A stretch of 64,000 nucleotides of DNA, from assembly GCA_977017575.1 (NCBI GenBank), contig CDRNVI010000016.1:372001-436000 (forward strand). Reading direction: 5' to 3'. Of the stretch, positions 10,101 through 18,055 are shown piece by piece. The first letter of the stretch is position 1. Every line of letters begins with the position of its first letter. The position numbers were made by a program, and so were the translations under genes. The notes under the pieces were generated by a model. It was given only the letters and a program-made list of their open reading frames with translations. It did no database searches and was not told the DNA's origin. Source of the DNA: Paramoeba atlantica. Taxonomy: Eukaryota > Discosea.

Positions 10101-11395
10101 CAGATAAAATGCATGAAAACGTATCGATTGAAAAACTTTGTGGTGAAGTCGAAAACGTGGGACATTCTTCATCTCTTCTCCTTGCAATGTCATCCTTACC
10201 TAAGACAGTTATGCAAGAAACGGTTCTGAGGCTTCTTCGAAAATTTTCCGGCTACGTTGATGTTCAATTACAGGAGCATAATGTATGTATTTCACGTAGG
10301 CTGGGCGTTCTGCTACAAAGTAGTGGGGATAACTTGACCTTGCAGTGCCTCTCCAAAACTCAGAGAGCGTTATCGGAGGGTTTGATGCCGTTACCTGTGC
10401 TTAAGAAGAAAACAGAATGGGGATCTAATGCGTTAGAGAACTGCGTGCCAATCTCAATATTTTTGAGTTCATTCCCGAACATGTTTCGACAATATCCGGA
10501 CTTGAGCGAAGGAATGCTCTCATTCCATAAGAACAAAGTATCACATTTGGATAGACGGGCCCACAACATCGCAACGAGGGCCTCACATTCTAGTTGTGGC
10601 CCACTGACAGAGTTATTGAAAGTATATGGTAGTGATTCTATAAGGCTTCATTCTCCTGGTGAATGGTGCTTCGATGTGCTCGGCGTGGCGAGCGGAGCGG
10701 AGCGCGTTAAGGCACGTATCTGGAAGCCTTTTTACTCCGTGAATGTTGGTTTAGATTGTCACGTTCCGTTTAATCTACATAACAATGATTTTTGGGCTAC
10801 AGCCAAGACAGTTCCTTGGGATGTGTTGCTAGACAATATTCCTCCTGGCGATATAGGCATCACTACTGAGCACCTTTACAACAAATTACATCCAATATTT
10901 TCTGCACTGTCCATTGAAACGCTGCGTGAACAAATTTCTTCTGACGAATCCATCCTGTGCCATGATCCGCATACAGGTAATATTCTTCGCTCTGTAAATG
11001 AGAATTCGGAACTTCGCCCCACGGTCCGAGTAACTGATTGTCGCAATCAAATTTCAAAAGCGTTGCAGATGAAACCAAGAGGCATGTCTGTACATGAAAT
11101 GAAAAGTACCATATCTGACAAGCGGCTCCTTGGCTCATATTCACTCTTTAATTTTGTTGTGCTAAGTGGGTCAAAATTTTGTATTGAAAAAGGTGCCATT
11201 TGGGACCTCCATCCCAAGGGAAAGAAGAAAGCCAACGATCAGGGGGGAGCGCCCGAACCCCGCACTCAAACCTTTATTGGATGGTCGGGTAAATGTCATG
11301 TGCACCTTCGCACAGCGCAGAACACTAGCTGGCCGTTGCTGAGATCTTTGTTTTCCCATTCCGAAAAACTAAAGACGAGACAATATCTACAGTAG
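7118..11395 (+). CDS. Very large protein with repeated winged-helix-like motifs
   Basis: The 1425-residue frame matches no family I recognise. The N-terminus MRRLSLYSPFFRQLAQKAKY looks like a mitochondrial presequence. A Lys/Ser/Thr-rich disordered stretch covers about residues 95-300. The rest contains a recurring motif, a Pro turn followed by Gly, a beta residue pair and a Leu-x3-Leu helix: NVPDNSEGVSVSELRRKL near residue 394, MIPDTDEGVLVLDICKVL near 735 and NIPPGDIGITTEHLYNKL near 1240. A related block closes near residue 90 (GGKLSVENLESAL). This spacing of helix, turn and hairpin suggests tandem winged-helix-like modules. The frame ends 47 bases before the first ATG of a second frame holding a fourth copy of the motif, so the two are probably parts of one gene. 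Confidence 0.75.
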   Translation: MRRLSLYSPFFRQLAQKAKYSSPPLESLSARTIQDVILPVVHASGGKLSVENLESALEWDVWYLTTCGPLQSFVDKHGAQKLTVAGGVVSIRSETGRETTRSQKNDSLEKTDDSRKVEQSTVSTKSDTNTTEQVTVDLSPKSKQRKGNAKLKAKTHSLKTPKTVLASCPTERQIHTTKEASSTLQNHKTVGKGARQKKACGGDARSALVETSDGRKENYKKDGKRHVCIEREKDKKLPRKKKSRVITEADAPVESARLDADSNEKSETITQEISQNEAVMLNPTKKDVPKTKDSSFWSCYAPQVAVNRGISIYEFSLLAKNILNKDREELSAEAKALLKDLSERKFPKSENGLSAINCELVCFSSFSGDEISARSMTYIFQKPVGNILKSAYENVPDNSEGVSVSELRRKLLMNRVCTEEYLDEHLNNILEENPFVLPQKLINKEIRVLRGITSRGHMRPVSPDIAKAVRYLETSLRNMSSRDVRFSSLAHSAKWNSSFKCPILLFLNSHSGVFIVNRKGFVRLKTESSSQNLSSGVSSSVRSSSWDLPQQQNNASNAKPTPKNTETLTESSEALKSSDSELTRSKDISRSLLFRVHSGNGNFVPSPTLVRALSPSPSTLDAVPQHSYEWAMRVTKFITLKKNPTYGTPLEWIQSRMCIFFSQYGSKLSFDSHLCDSSYYPGLYTSLDALYSISRVLTICCTIHRLFLPESSQMNGTEGDMVKLHFSSLPIVYPMIPDTDEGVLVLDICKVLPDFDSKLFIKRYNRYVSESSDGTRLIRVYRMDGSARESVPSVNAYFRKLGEALETQKVHVKELHKYCPWNCSWRSALAPLLCSKKFHVHNRMIRLGETKIPAELIDYLKRASVDQPFRAIPKSEVRRFLRARGMNSTQAEGIFLCLPRIAISWNFMALFPGVSDGKDCSSEVLLKLRFDHSCEEMKQPKRESSDSEKFKPVASDTASSKLPNALETEKEDSKFSPSEINNLWTAFSSLYGRIPDKMHENVSIEKLCGEVENVGHSSSLLLAMSSLPKTVMQETVLRLLRKFSGYVDVQLQEHNVCISRRLGVLLQSSGDNLTLQCLSKTQRALSEGLMPLPVLKKKTEWGSNALENCVPISIFLSSFPNMFRQYPDLSEGMLSFHKNKVSHLDRRAHNIATRASHSSCGPLTELLKVYGSDSIRLHSPGEWCFDVLGVASGAERVKARIWKPFYSVNVGLDCHVPFNLHNNDFWATAKTVPWDVLLDNIPPGDIGITTEHLYNKLHPIFSALSIETLREQISSDESILCHDPHTGNILRSVNENSELRPTVRVTDCRNQISKALQMKPRGMSVHEMKSTISDKRLLGSYSLFNFVVLSGSKFCIEKGAIWDLHPKGKKKANDQGGAPEPRTQTFIGWSGKCHVHLRTAQNTSWPLLRSLFSHSEKLKTRQYLQ

Positions 11396-11442
11396 CTGAT
11401 GTAAAGGAAATCATATTGAACTTGATACCCCAAGCAACAGGG

Positions 11443-12834
11443 ATGAGTATTCTAGGTCTGGAAATTCGGATTATTCAGCAACTGAGTACACCGGCAAACG
11501 CGGAGAATAGCTATCAACGACCGTTGCCACCTCTGCGAGATTGTTTGAAGAATATTGCACTCTCTCACAATCTTAGTCGGAATTCTGTTCGAAAAGCATT
11601 CGAAGAGTTAATTGACTCAAAGCGAATACGTACTTGTGTTCTCAGCGAAACTGAATTGTTGGGTTCACCTTTCGTTTGGTTGTTCCGATCAGATTCTCCG
11701 GATAAAGTTTTTCATCGTATTCTCTGTGATGCATATCAACACATTCCAAGAGATAGCAAAGGAATTTCTATAAAAATGTTGATGTCCCGTCTTCAAGAAT
11801 CTAGTGCACGCGGAGATGGCGAACCTGGACTCTCATACCAAAATCTTCTTCGTGCGTTGAATTTGCTGAACGGCTATATTGTTCATTTAGTAGATTACAG
11901 CTCAGATAAGAACTCCAATGTTGCAAAGAAGTTTGAAAGTTTATATGCGGTGCGATCCCTTGATGACTCCCTGTTCTTTACTAACAGACTCACTGTTCGA
12001 GGAACATGTGCCTATTGGATATCATTCATTCAGAACAACATCGATCCATTTTTTCAAACTTCTGTGGAAATTTCTCCAAACGGTAGTTATGTACGCTCGA
12101 TAGAATCGATATTTAAGCATTGTTCCGAAGCGTGGGAAAGTGAGCCCCTTTCAAAGTGTGTTCCATTCGATATTTTCCTGTCAATTTCCTCTCCTTGCAT
12201 AACCTTCTTTCATAAAATCTCTGATTCAGGACAAGGTGCGAAGGCGACGAATGAGTTTGCGTATGTTCCACATCATCTGTTGGTGTCTACCGTGGAGTTG
12301 CATAGAGGAATTTCATTTTTTGCCCTTTGTAAATTATTTCCACATTTGAGCAAGATAAGAAACTTTGAGTCGTACGTAAAAACCTACTTATCAGATAAAA
12401 TTCAAGTAATTACGACCTATGGGGGTACACTTTTCCTCATTCCAAAATTCATAGCAAAATTTATTCCTCCCGCAAAAGAAGGCAATGGCATTGATTATCA
12501 AACACTCAACCCGCAAATAGATTTTTTGCGTCAATTAGCGCAAGTGAAGAGTCTTATTACAGTGAGGTTTAATCAGAGTAAAATTGATTCAGAACCTGCT
12601 TGGAAAAGAAACGCAAGTTCGCCAGAAATCAATTCTTATCTCATGGAGATATTCTACCTTCAACTGGCCCCGCTGCTGAGAAATGCGCATGTCGTAGAAT
12701 CCCGTGAATTATTACTTGAAGCATGGAAAAAGTACGAAAATAAATTGGGAAGCCTGCCTACGTTTCTTCTTTCACTTTCGAGGGGTGAGGCTGCCAAAAA
12801 CACGGATGAAACAAATGTTATAACCGAGGAATGA
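11443..12834 (+). CDS. Probable continuation of the large repeated-module protein
   Basis: From its first ATG this frame encodes 463 residues in a different frame from the preceding 1425-codon gene. It is open without a stop from 11329, overlapping the end of that gene. It shares two signatures with the upstream protein: HIPRDSKGISIKMLMSRL near 11739 matches the repeated turn-helix motif, and KCVPFDIFLS matches NCVPISIFLS upstream. A further block, GISFFALCKLFPHL, resembles upstream GVLVLDICKVLPDF. The simplest reading is one gene of about 1900 codons joined by a short intron or broken by one frameshift near 11200-11330. Two adjacent paralogous genes cannot be excluded. Function is unknown. 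Confidence 0.65.
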   Translation: MSILGLEIRIIQQLSTPANAENSYQRPLPPLRDCLKNIALSHNLSRNSVRKAFEELIDSKRIRTCVLSETELLGSPFVWLFRSDSPDKVFHRILCDAYQHIPRDSKGISIKMLMSRLQESSARGDGEPGLSYQNLLRALNLLNGYIVHLVDYSSDKNSNVAKKFESLYAVRSLDDSLFFTNRLTVRGTCAYWISFIQNNIDPFFQTSVEISPNGSYVRSIESIFKHCSEAWESEPLSKCVPFDIFLSISSPCITFFHKISDSGQGAKATNEFAYVPHHLLVSTVELHRGISFFALCKLFPHLSKIRNFESYVKTYLSDKIQVITTYGGTLFLIPKFIAKFIPPAKEGNGIDYQTLNPQIDFLRQLAQVKSLITVRFNQSKIDSEPAWKRNASSPEINSYLMEIFYLQLAPLLRNAHVVESRELLLEAWKKYENKLGSLPTFLLSLSRGEAAKNTDETNVITEE

Positions 12835-13431
12835 TTTTCTCCAGAGAAATATGGTCTCGTAAATAGTACAGGATGGGATGTCGTTTTCTAACCGTTAAAA
12901 TAATTTTTTTCACCCTATACATTTGATGTATAGGGCTGGTTTGTGTCTTTTCGATGTATCATAATTTGTCAAACACTATCTAATCAGAGTATCACAGCAC
13001 GTTGCCTATTTGTCGCACCTTTTTTGGTGATCTGAGGTAAACAATTGCGTGTACGTAATAAACGGTATTACATGGTAGGTACCTGCTATCTAAAACAATT
13101 TAATTATCCTTGTCTCTTGTAATTCAGGCTGTTGCGCGTCTAGTGCCATCATGCTAGAAAATAGGGCCGTAGAACTGTACACAGTGTACGGTATGAAGCT
13201 AATGCGACCATTACTCTATATTTTATTATAACAGAAAAATAACATACGACTTGATGTCAGAGTTTCACTTATCGCTCGAGGAGTAGTGCACTAAAGTGAA
13301 TTCTGAGTTACAACAATAGTTTTATTCAATAAAACAATACAATAAAATTTATTGTGTACACTATCCACAATCGAATTCGTACTTAGTATCAACATTACTT
13401 CTGCTAGACTTTGCGTAAGCCTAATACATCG
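12835..13431. other. Intergenic region with a short hairpin
   Basis: No gene seen. A perfect 10-bp stem with a 3-nt loop lies at 12913-12935 (CCCTATACAT-TTG-ATGTATAGGG), about 80 bases after the preceding stop codon. Confidence 0.5.
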
Positions 13432-14328
13432 ATGTCATCGAATAGCAGCGCCGACATGGAAAACGGAGACTTGTGTTCGAGCCTATTTCTGTGCACTCTC
13501 TGTCGTGAGCTTTTCGACATTCCAATGCTAAACACAGTGTGTGGCCATATTTTTTGTCGTCGTTGCATTTCTCACTGTATTGAGAAAGGCATCCCGCATG
13601 GTCGCCGAGGTCGCATAACAAGGAATTTATGCCCAACTTGTCATGGACCTGCGTTTCTGTGGCAGATGTGTCGTCTGTACGTATTAGAAAATTGTGTCTC
13701 GCTCCTTCGTGCATCTAGAAATTCGCATTCCAAACTAATGCCCGACTTCACTGTGGAGAATGACCGAAACGAACAAAGGGCACCTTCGTACACCAATCAA
13801 GAAAGCTCTCTGGGACCTGAAAGCGGGTCGTTAATAACATCTCCCTTACCCCTGCCACTAAACAGGGAGGATGAAAACTTTATATCACGCTCCACAAACT
13901 TCAGTCCTTTATTCCCTGCTCCAGCAATGGTGACAGGGTTTCACATTGGCCGCACCCCACGTACGATACATAAGCCGTTTCCTCTCCGCACTGATTCGCC
14001 TCCCACAGAGGCACGTTTGTTACGCGCGGGTGAATACGTGATGAAAAAGAGCTCCCCGGCGAGACGTGATGAAGCAAGGAGATGTAGTCAAGAAAAAAAC
14101 CATACATTCGCAAGCCCTTCCTCAGGGAGATACATGTATTTTCCGAAAGATATAGAGGTGGAAAATGGCAGCCAAGCACGCAACACAGCTGCTAAGCGCA
14201 CGACAATACGCAGTGAGCACATGAGAGAGATCCTAAGTGACATATCAAGGGAACTCAAGAGGCAGAGAGCAATGATTCGTCGCATGCGACGTGTTTATGA
14301 GGAGGCGCGGAGTGCAAGCGACACATGA
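13432..14328 (+). CDS. RING-finger protein, putative E3 ubiquitin ligase
   Basis: The 298-residue protein has an N-terminal RING domain with ligands C21, C24, C37, H39, C42, C45, C67 and C70. This C3HC4-type cross-brace is used to recruit E2 enzymes. The loop between the second and third zinc pairs is basic (HGRRGRITRN) and longer than usual. The middle is Ser/Pro-rich and probably disordered. The C-terminal 50 residues are strongly basic and helical (ILSDISRELKRQRAMIRRMR), perhaps a coiled coil or nucleic-acid-binding helix. The upstream in-frame codon at 13411 is TTG, so the ATG at 13432 is used; the Met at residue 9 is an alternative. Substrate is unknown. Confidence 0.8.
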   Translation: MSSNSSADMENGDLCSSLFLCTLCRELFDIPMLNTVCGHIFCRRCISHCIEKGIPHGRRGRITRNLCPTCHGPAFLWQMCRLYVLENCVSLLRASRNSHSKLMPDFTVENDRNEQRAPSYTNQESSLGPESGSLITSPLPLPLNREDENFISRSTNFSPLFPAPAMVTGFHIGRTPRTIHKPFPLRTDSPPTEARLLRAGEYVMKKSSPARRDEARRCSQEKNHTFASPSSGRYMYFPKDIEVENGSQARNTAAKRTTIRSEHMREILSDISRELKRQRAMIRRMRRVYEEARSASDT

Positions 14329-14920
14329 TACTGAGACTGTTTTTCTGAACGACTTTTGTTACACACTTTTTCGTGTGTCTGCTCACATTCGACATGATCC
14401 GGCAAAAATATTTCCTGAAATGTGAGATCCAAAAGTAAGTACTGCACTTTTTTTCAATGACTTACTACAGTACGATGTTCGTTTTTCTATGGATACACTT
14501 TTTAAAGTTTCTTTAGACTTGAAGAATAACATGGCCTCTTGCTCTATTTCGCCTGCTCCTCTACTGGAACTACGTGTATTATTCATACTCTGAAGGATCT
14601 GCCTCCTGGTTGCCCTTCTTCATCTCCCACTGCTTAACAGTCTGTAGTAGTTAAAACGTAGCACAATGGTACATACTTTATCCCTTATCGAAGACTTGAT
14701 GCACCAAAAAGCAACAATTTTTGTTTCTCCTTCTTTAAAAGAAGAAATGTGGTCTGCAAAAGACTTTTGCAGACCGTTTCATTTTTTTCGAAAAAAAACA
14801 ATAGCCCTTTCCCCTCTTTCACACAAACCCTTCTCCTCACCGTTTCGCCCTACCTACAACCTACCTCTCCCTAAAACCCACCCATGCCCCCCTTTCGCCT
14901 CCCCCCCTCCCCCCTTCCCC
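14329..14920. other. 5' flank of the WD40 gene with short palindromes
   Basis: Contains a perfect 12-bp inverted repeat around a single base at 14751-14775 (GGTCTGCAAAAG, A, CTTTTGCAGACC) and a nearby CTTCTT/AAGAAG stem at 14730-14745. The last 100 bases are a long C/T tract. The downstream frame is open from an ATG at 14666, but that part looks like leader. Confidence 0.5.
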
Positions 14921-16165
14921 ATGTCTGACCCCCACGGCAACCCCCTCCGTACCCCTGAATACCCCCACCCCGGGGACGACCACGACGACCACGACGACCC
15001 CACCCCCTTCGAACCCAGCCACGGCCTGCTGCAGCGCTCTGACCTCTCTGACCCCTCCTGCGACCCCTGCGACGCCCTGCTGACCTGCCCCCCGACCCAC
15101 ACCGCCCCCATCCACAGCCTTGCGGTCCACGCGGCCCGCCCCCGCCTCCTGGCGACCGGGGCCGAGGACGACAGCGTGGTGCTGTGGGACTTAGCCGCGG
15201 AGCCCGGGGTCTCCACCACGGTGCTGCGGGCACATACCGATACCGTACTCGCGCTGGGGTTCCAGCCCGCCCCCGGCGGGGGACGGCTGCTGGCCTCGGG
15301 GGGGATGGACGGGGTGCTGGTGCTGTGGGAGGTAGGCCCCGGGGGGAGGGCGGACGAGGCGGGGGGGGAGGAGGACGGGGAGGAGGAGGAGAAAATAGGA
15401 GCCCAGGAGATCGCACGACGGTGTGATTTTGATGGGGAGGTGCTGTGGTTGCAGTGGCACTCCAGTGGGAGGTTTGTGGTGGCGGGGGGGAGTGGGGGTG
15501 TGGTGGTGTTGTGGAATGTGGAGACGAGGGGAGCGGTGGTGTTTCGTTGTGCGGCCGCGGTGACGAGTGGGATATGGACGGTGAACGAGCGATCGTTGCT
15601 GGTGGCGTGTCAGGATTATGCCGTACACAGGTTGGAGCCACGGAGTCCGGAGGAAAAGGAAAGTTTTTGGATTGGGTCTTACCAGCCGACGGCGTTGTGC
15701 GCGACGGAATGCCACCCGGACGCGTTTATAATTGGTGGGGAGGATGGGTCGATAGATGTCGCGTCCCTCACGAAAGGGAAAATTGTAAACCAGTTGGCTT
15801 CTCCTCACGAACAAGCTATCGAATGTATATGTGCACAACAAACCGTTGGATTACTCGGTTGCGTTAGCTGTGATGGTATTGTCACGATGTGGAATCTGAA
15901 CACACTTCAAATACGCTACGTTGTAAGGGAGGAAGATGGTATCTCGCGAGGCATTTGGATGGGCTACAATTTTGCTGCCGCCACGCTTGCTGGAGATGTC
16001 CTTATTTGGGATGGGAGACGGGAATTCGACCCCAAAAGTGCACGACGATTTAATGCCCATGCATCACTGATACAGAACCTTGCTTCAGTAACAGAAACAC
16101 TATTGGCCACCGTGGGAGACGATGCGCAGCTAAAACTATTTGACGTGCAGGAAATTGAATTCTAA
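14921..16165 (+). CDS. WD40 repeat protein, AAMP/Sqt1-like
   Basis: The 414-residue protein is built of WD40 repeats: HTAPIHSLAVH...DSVVLWDL, HTDTVLALGFQ...DGVLVLWEV, then further blades ending in GGVVVLWNV, IVTMWNL, DVLIWDG and DAQLKLFDV, about seven in all. An acidic N-terminus (HPGDDHDDHDDPTPFEP) and overall size fit the AAMP/Sqt1 family, which in yeast chaperones ribosomal protein uL16. That assignment is by layout, not a diagnostic residue. The ATG at 14921 was chosen because it lies at the end of the pyrimidine tract and starts the acidic segment. Base composition changes sharply inside the gene: very GC-rich up to about 15690 and ordinary afterwards. Confidence 0.7.
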   Translation: MSDPHGNPLRTPEYPHPGDDHDDHDDPTPFEPSHGLLQRSDLSDPSCDPCDALLTCPPTHTAPIHSLAVHAARPRLLATGAEDDSVVLWDLAAEPGVSTTVLRAHTDTVLALGFQPAPGGGRLLASGGMDGVLVLWEVGPGGRADEAGGEEDGEEEEKIGAQEIARRCDFDGEVLWLQWHSSGRFVVAGGSGGVVVLWNVETRGAVVFRCAAAVTSGIWTVNERSLLVACQDYAVHRLEPRSPEEKESFWIGSYQPTALCATECHPDAFIIGGEDGSIDVASLTKGKIVNQLASPHEQAIECICAQQTVGLLGCVSCDGIVTMWNLNTLQIRYVVREEDGISRGIWMGYNFAAATLAGDVLIWDGRREFDPKSARRFNAHASLIQNLASVTETLLATVGDDAQLKLFDVQEIEF

Positions 16166-16480
16166 AGTGATGAGTTCGAAATCACCTTGAACGGTTATCA
16201 CTATGCAGTCTGTGTTAGAATGATTCCCATCAGGAAAATAAGTTTCCTCTCCGGCCTACTCATTTTTGTTGGAGTTATCTCGTTCCCCTAGGAACCAGCT
16301 CTAGCCTCAGGTTTCCCTTTTTAATAAGTAAAATACACGTTTTCTAAAAAATCGAAAAATGAAAAAGTGGTTTCTGTAGTACAGTTATGTATTAGCCGAT
16401 ATTTATGTCCTGTTTGTAGTTCATCCTTCCATATTTTTCTTATTTACACTGGTTGCTTTTGATTTATTTGAAAAGAAATC
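16166..16480. other. Intergenic region, no gene seen
   Basis: AT-rich spacer with no visible repeat or RNA-like structure. Confidence 0.4.
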
Positions 16481-16669
16481 ATGGATGATGATACATGTAT
16501 AGATCGCCACCCTGGACCGAAACGTGACGAGGATCAGCAATACTTGAAACTTGTCTCAGATATTTTCGGTGAAGAGCTCGTCAAGATGAAAGATAATATA
16601 GAGGAACACAACATAGAGTTGCTTCGCGAAGCGATCTTGTCTACAAGGTCTACGTATGAACGGAATTAG
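16481..16669 (+). CDS. Small protein, possible Rsa3-type ribosome assembly factor
   Basis: The 62-residue frame opens with ATG after an A-rich leader and encodes an acidic N-terminus followed by YLKLVSDIFGEELVKMKDN and a helix ELLREAILS. The spacing of a YL-x-x-(V/M)-x-x-x-FG-x-(D/E)-L motif followed by a LL-x-x-A(I/L) helix resembles the Rsa3 ribosome-assembly domain, which acts in early 60S biogenesis. The match is short and from memory, so it is tentative. It sits on the coding strand among other host genes with room for flanks on both sides. Confidence 0.45.
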   Translation: MDDDTCIDRHPGPKRDEDQQYLKLVSDIFGEELVKMKDNIEEHNIELLREAILSTRSTYERN

Positions 16670-17183
16670 TAATACGATGGCCAGCACAACGATTGCGAAA
16701 TTATAATTGAGATTCTTTATAGTGTGACAAATACAGGTAGTCATTAGTCATCCTCTCATCACGCAGAAGTATATTCATTGTTACGAATAATAGGCTTGCT
16801 GAGATGAAGAGTATGAGCAGATACGATATGCAGGTTCTTCTTTGAATAAGAATCAAAATGAGCCATCTTCGCGGACTTGCGATCAGTGTAGTTCTTATGC
16901 GTCTAATGGATACACCTGTAGAATTCAACAAGTAGGCGGACCACATGCACCCACAGGTCCTGCTATCTACTAGCGTACTAAATGTCAGTAACTTAAATTT
17001 CTACATCCCAGAAACGGGTTGTTCCCAGAAACACTAATTGTAGTTTTACTGTCATTTTGTACCGATCTGAATTTTTGAAATATACAGGACATCATTCCTG
17101 TACGTCTTTTTAAAAGAAGCATAGAACACCAATTTTAGTACACTCTACATTCCGGGACTCTCTATCCCCATCCCCGCGGTGCT
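16670..17183. other. Intergenic region, no gene seen
   Basis: AT-rich spacer. It becomes C-rich in the last 35 bases before the NOT2 start. Confidence 0.4.
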
Positions 17184-17825
17184 ATGCCAGCCAGCCCCTC
17201 CAGTACCTCCCTGGGGCTCCCCAACGAGTCCTACACCCTTGCTGACCTCTACACCTGGCTTTCCCCCAACAGTGCGTGCTCCTTCCTGTTTCGTGGGCAT
17301 GACCTCTCCACCCTGGGGCTTAACCTCGCGAGCTCCGAGAGCCTCTGCGGCACCTTCTCCTCCCCCTGGTCCGACACCTCCCCCCCGGCGGTGCAGCCCG
17401 AGTTCCGCATACCCTCGTGTTACCTTATGAACCCCCCGCACCTGCGGTTCCCCATGTTCCAGGGGTTCTCGCTAAAAACGCTGTTTTACATTTTCTACAG
17501 CATGCCGCGGGACGTGCTGCAGCTCGCGGCGGCCCAGGAGCTCTACAACCGCGGGTGGCGCTACCACAAGCGAAGACGCCTGTGGGTCGCGGACGGGGCC
17601 TGGGCGGAGGGCTCGAAGGGTTCCCCCCCGAGCGCGAAGAGCACGTCCTACCAGGGGTTTATCCCCGAGCGGTGGGAGGTGGAGGTGTGGGAGAGTGTAG
17701 CGGGGGAGCTCGAGGCGTTGGAGGATCACGCCCCGATCGGTTCGCAGGGAGGGAAAGGGGTGAGGGAGGGCTCGTCGAGAACTTCGCCTTCGGTACGTCA
17801 TAGCAAAACGCGACCCATGGGGTAG
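17184..17825 (+). CDS. NOT2/CNOT2, CCR4-NOT complex subunit (NOT-box domain)
   Basis: The 213-residue protein is the NOT2/3/5 domain nearly alone. Hallmarks are DLSTLGLNLASSESL followed by FSSPWSD (about residues 40-65), PEFRIPSCY (about 71-79) and LFYIFYSMPRD then AAQELYNRGWRYHKR (about 103-130). NOT2 pairs with NOT3/5 through this domain and docks on NOT1, helping mRNA deadenylation and transcriptional regulation. Animal CNOT2 is over 500 residues; the long N-terminal arm is absent here, as in some protists. The C-terminus has an extra tail. The gene is a GC-rich island with C-rich start and G-rich end. Confidence 0.85.
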   Translation: MPASPSSTSLGLPNESYTLADLYTWLSPNSACSFLFRGHDLSTLGLNLASSESLCGTFSSPWSDTSPPAVQPEFRIPSCYLMNPPHLRFPMFQGFSLKTLFYIFYSMPRDVLQLAAAQELYNRGWRYHKRRRLWVADGAWAEGSKGSPPSAKSTSYQGFIPERWEVEVWESVAGELEALEDHAPIGSQGGKGVREGSSRTSPSVRHSKTRPMG

Positions 17826-18055
17826 GGTGGGGGAAAGGCGTAAGGGGGTGGAGAATGGGAAATCACAAAGGGAGGGTTATTGCGGGTTCTGTAGTGGATG
17901 TGTGATCTTAAAATTTTAGTTGTATATCTTCCATCAATATTCTCTTATAGCTTGTATAGGCGAAGGGTTTGGCGTACACTGATGCTGAGATTAGAAGAAC
18001 ATAATAAGCTTTACGAGTTGATATCTGTACTTCCTTACGCTTATTATTGATAGCA

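Noticed and set aside
14854-15841. Minus-strand open frames of up to 256 codons and a + frame at 15445-15867 over the WD40 gene
   Set aside because: Low-complexity Pro/Gly/Arg/Val translations of GC-rich DNA; the WD40 frame explains the region.
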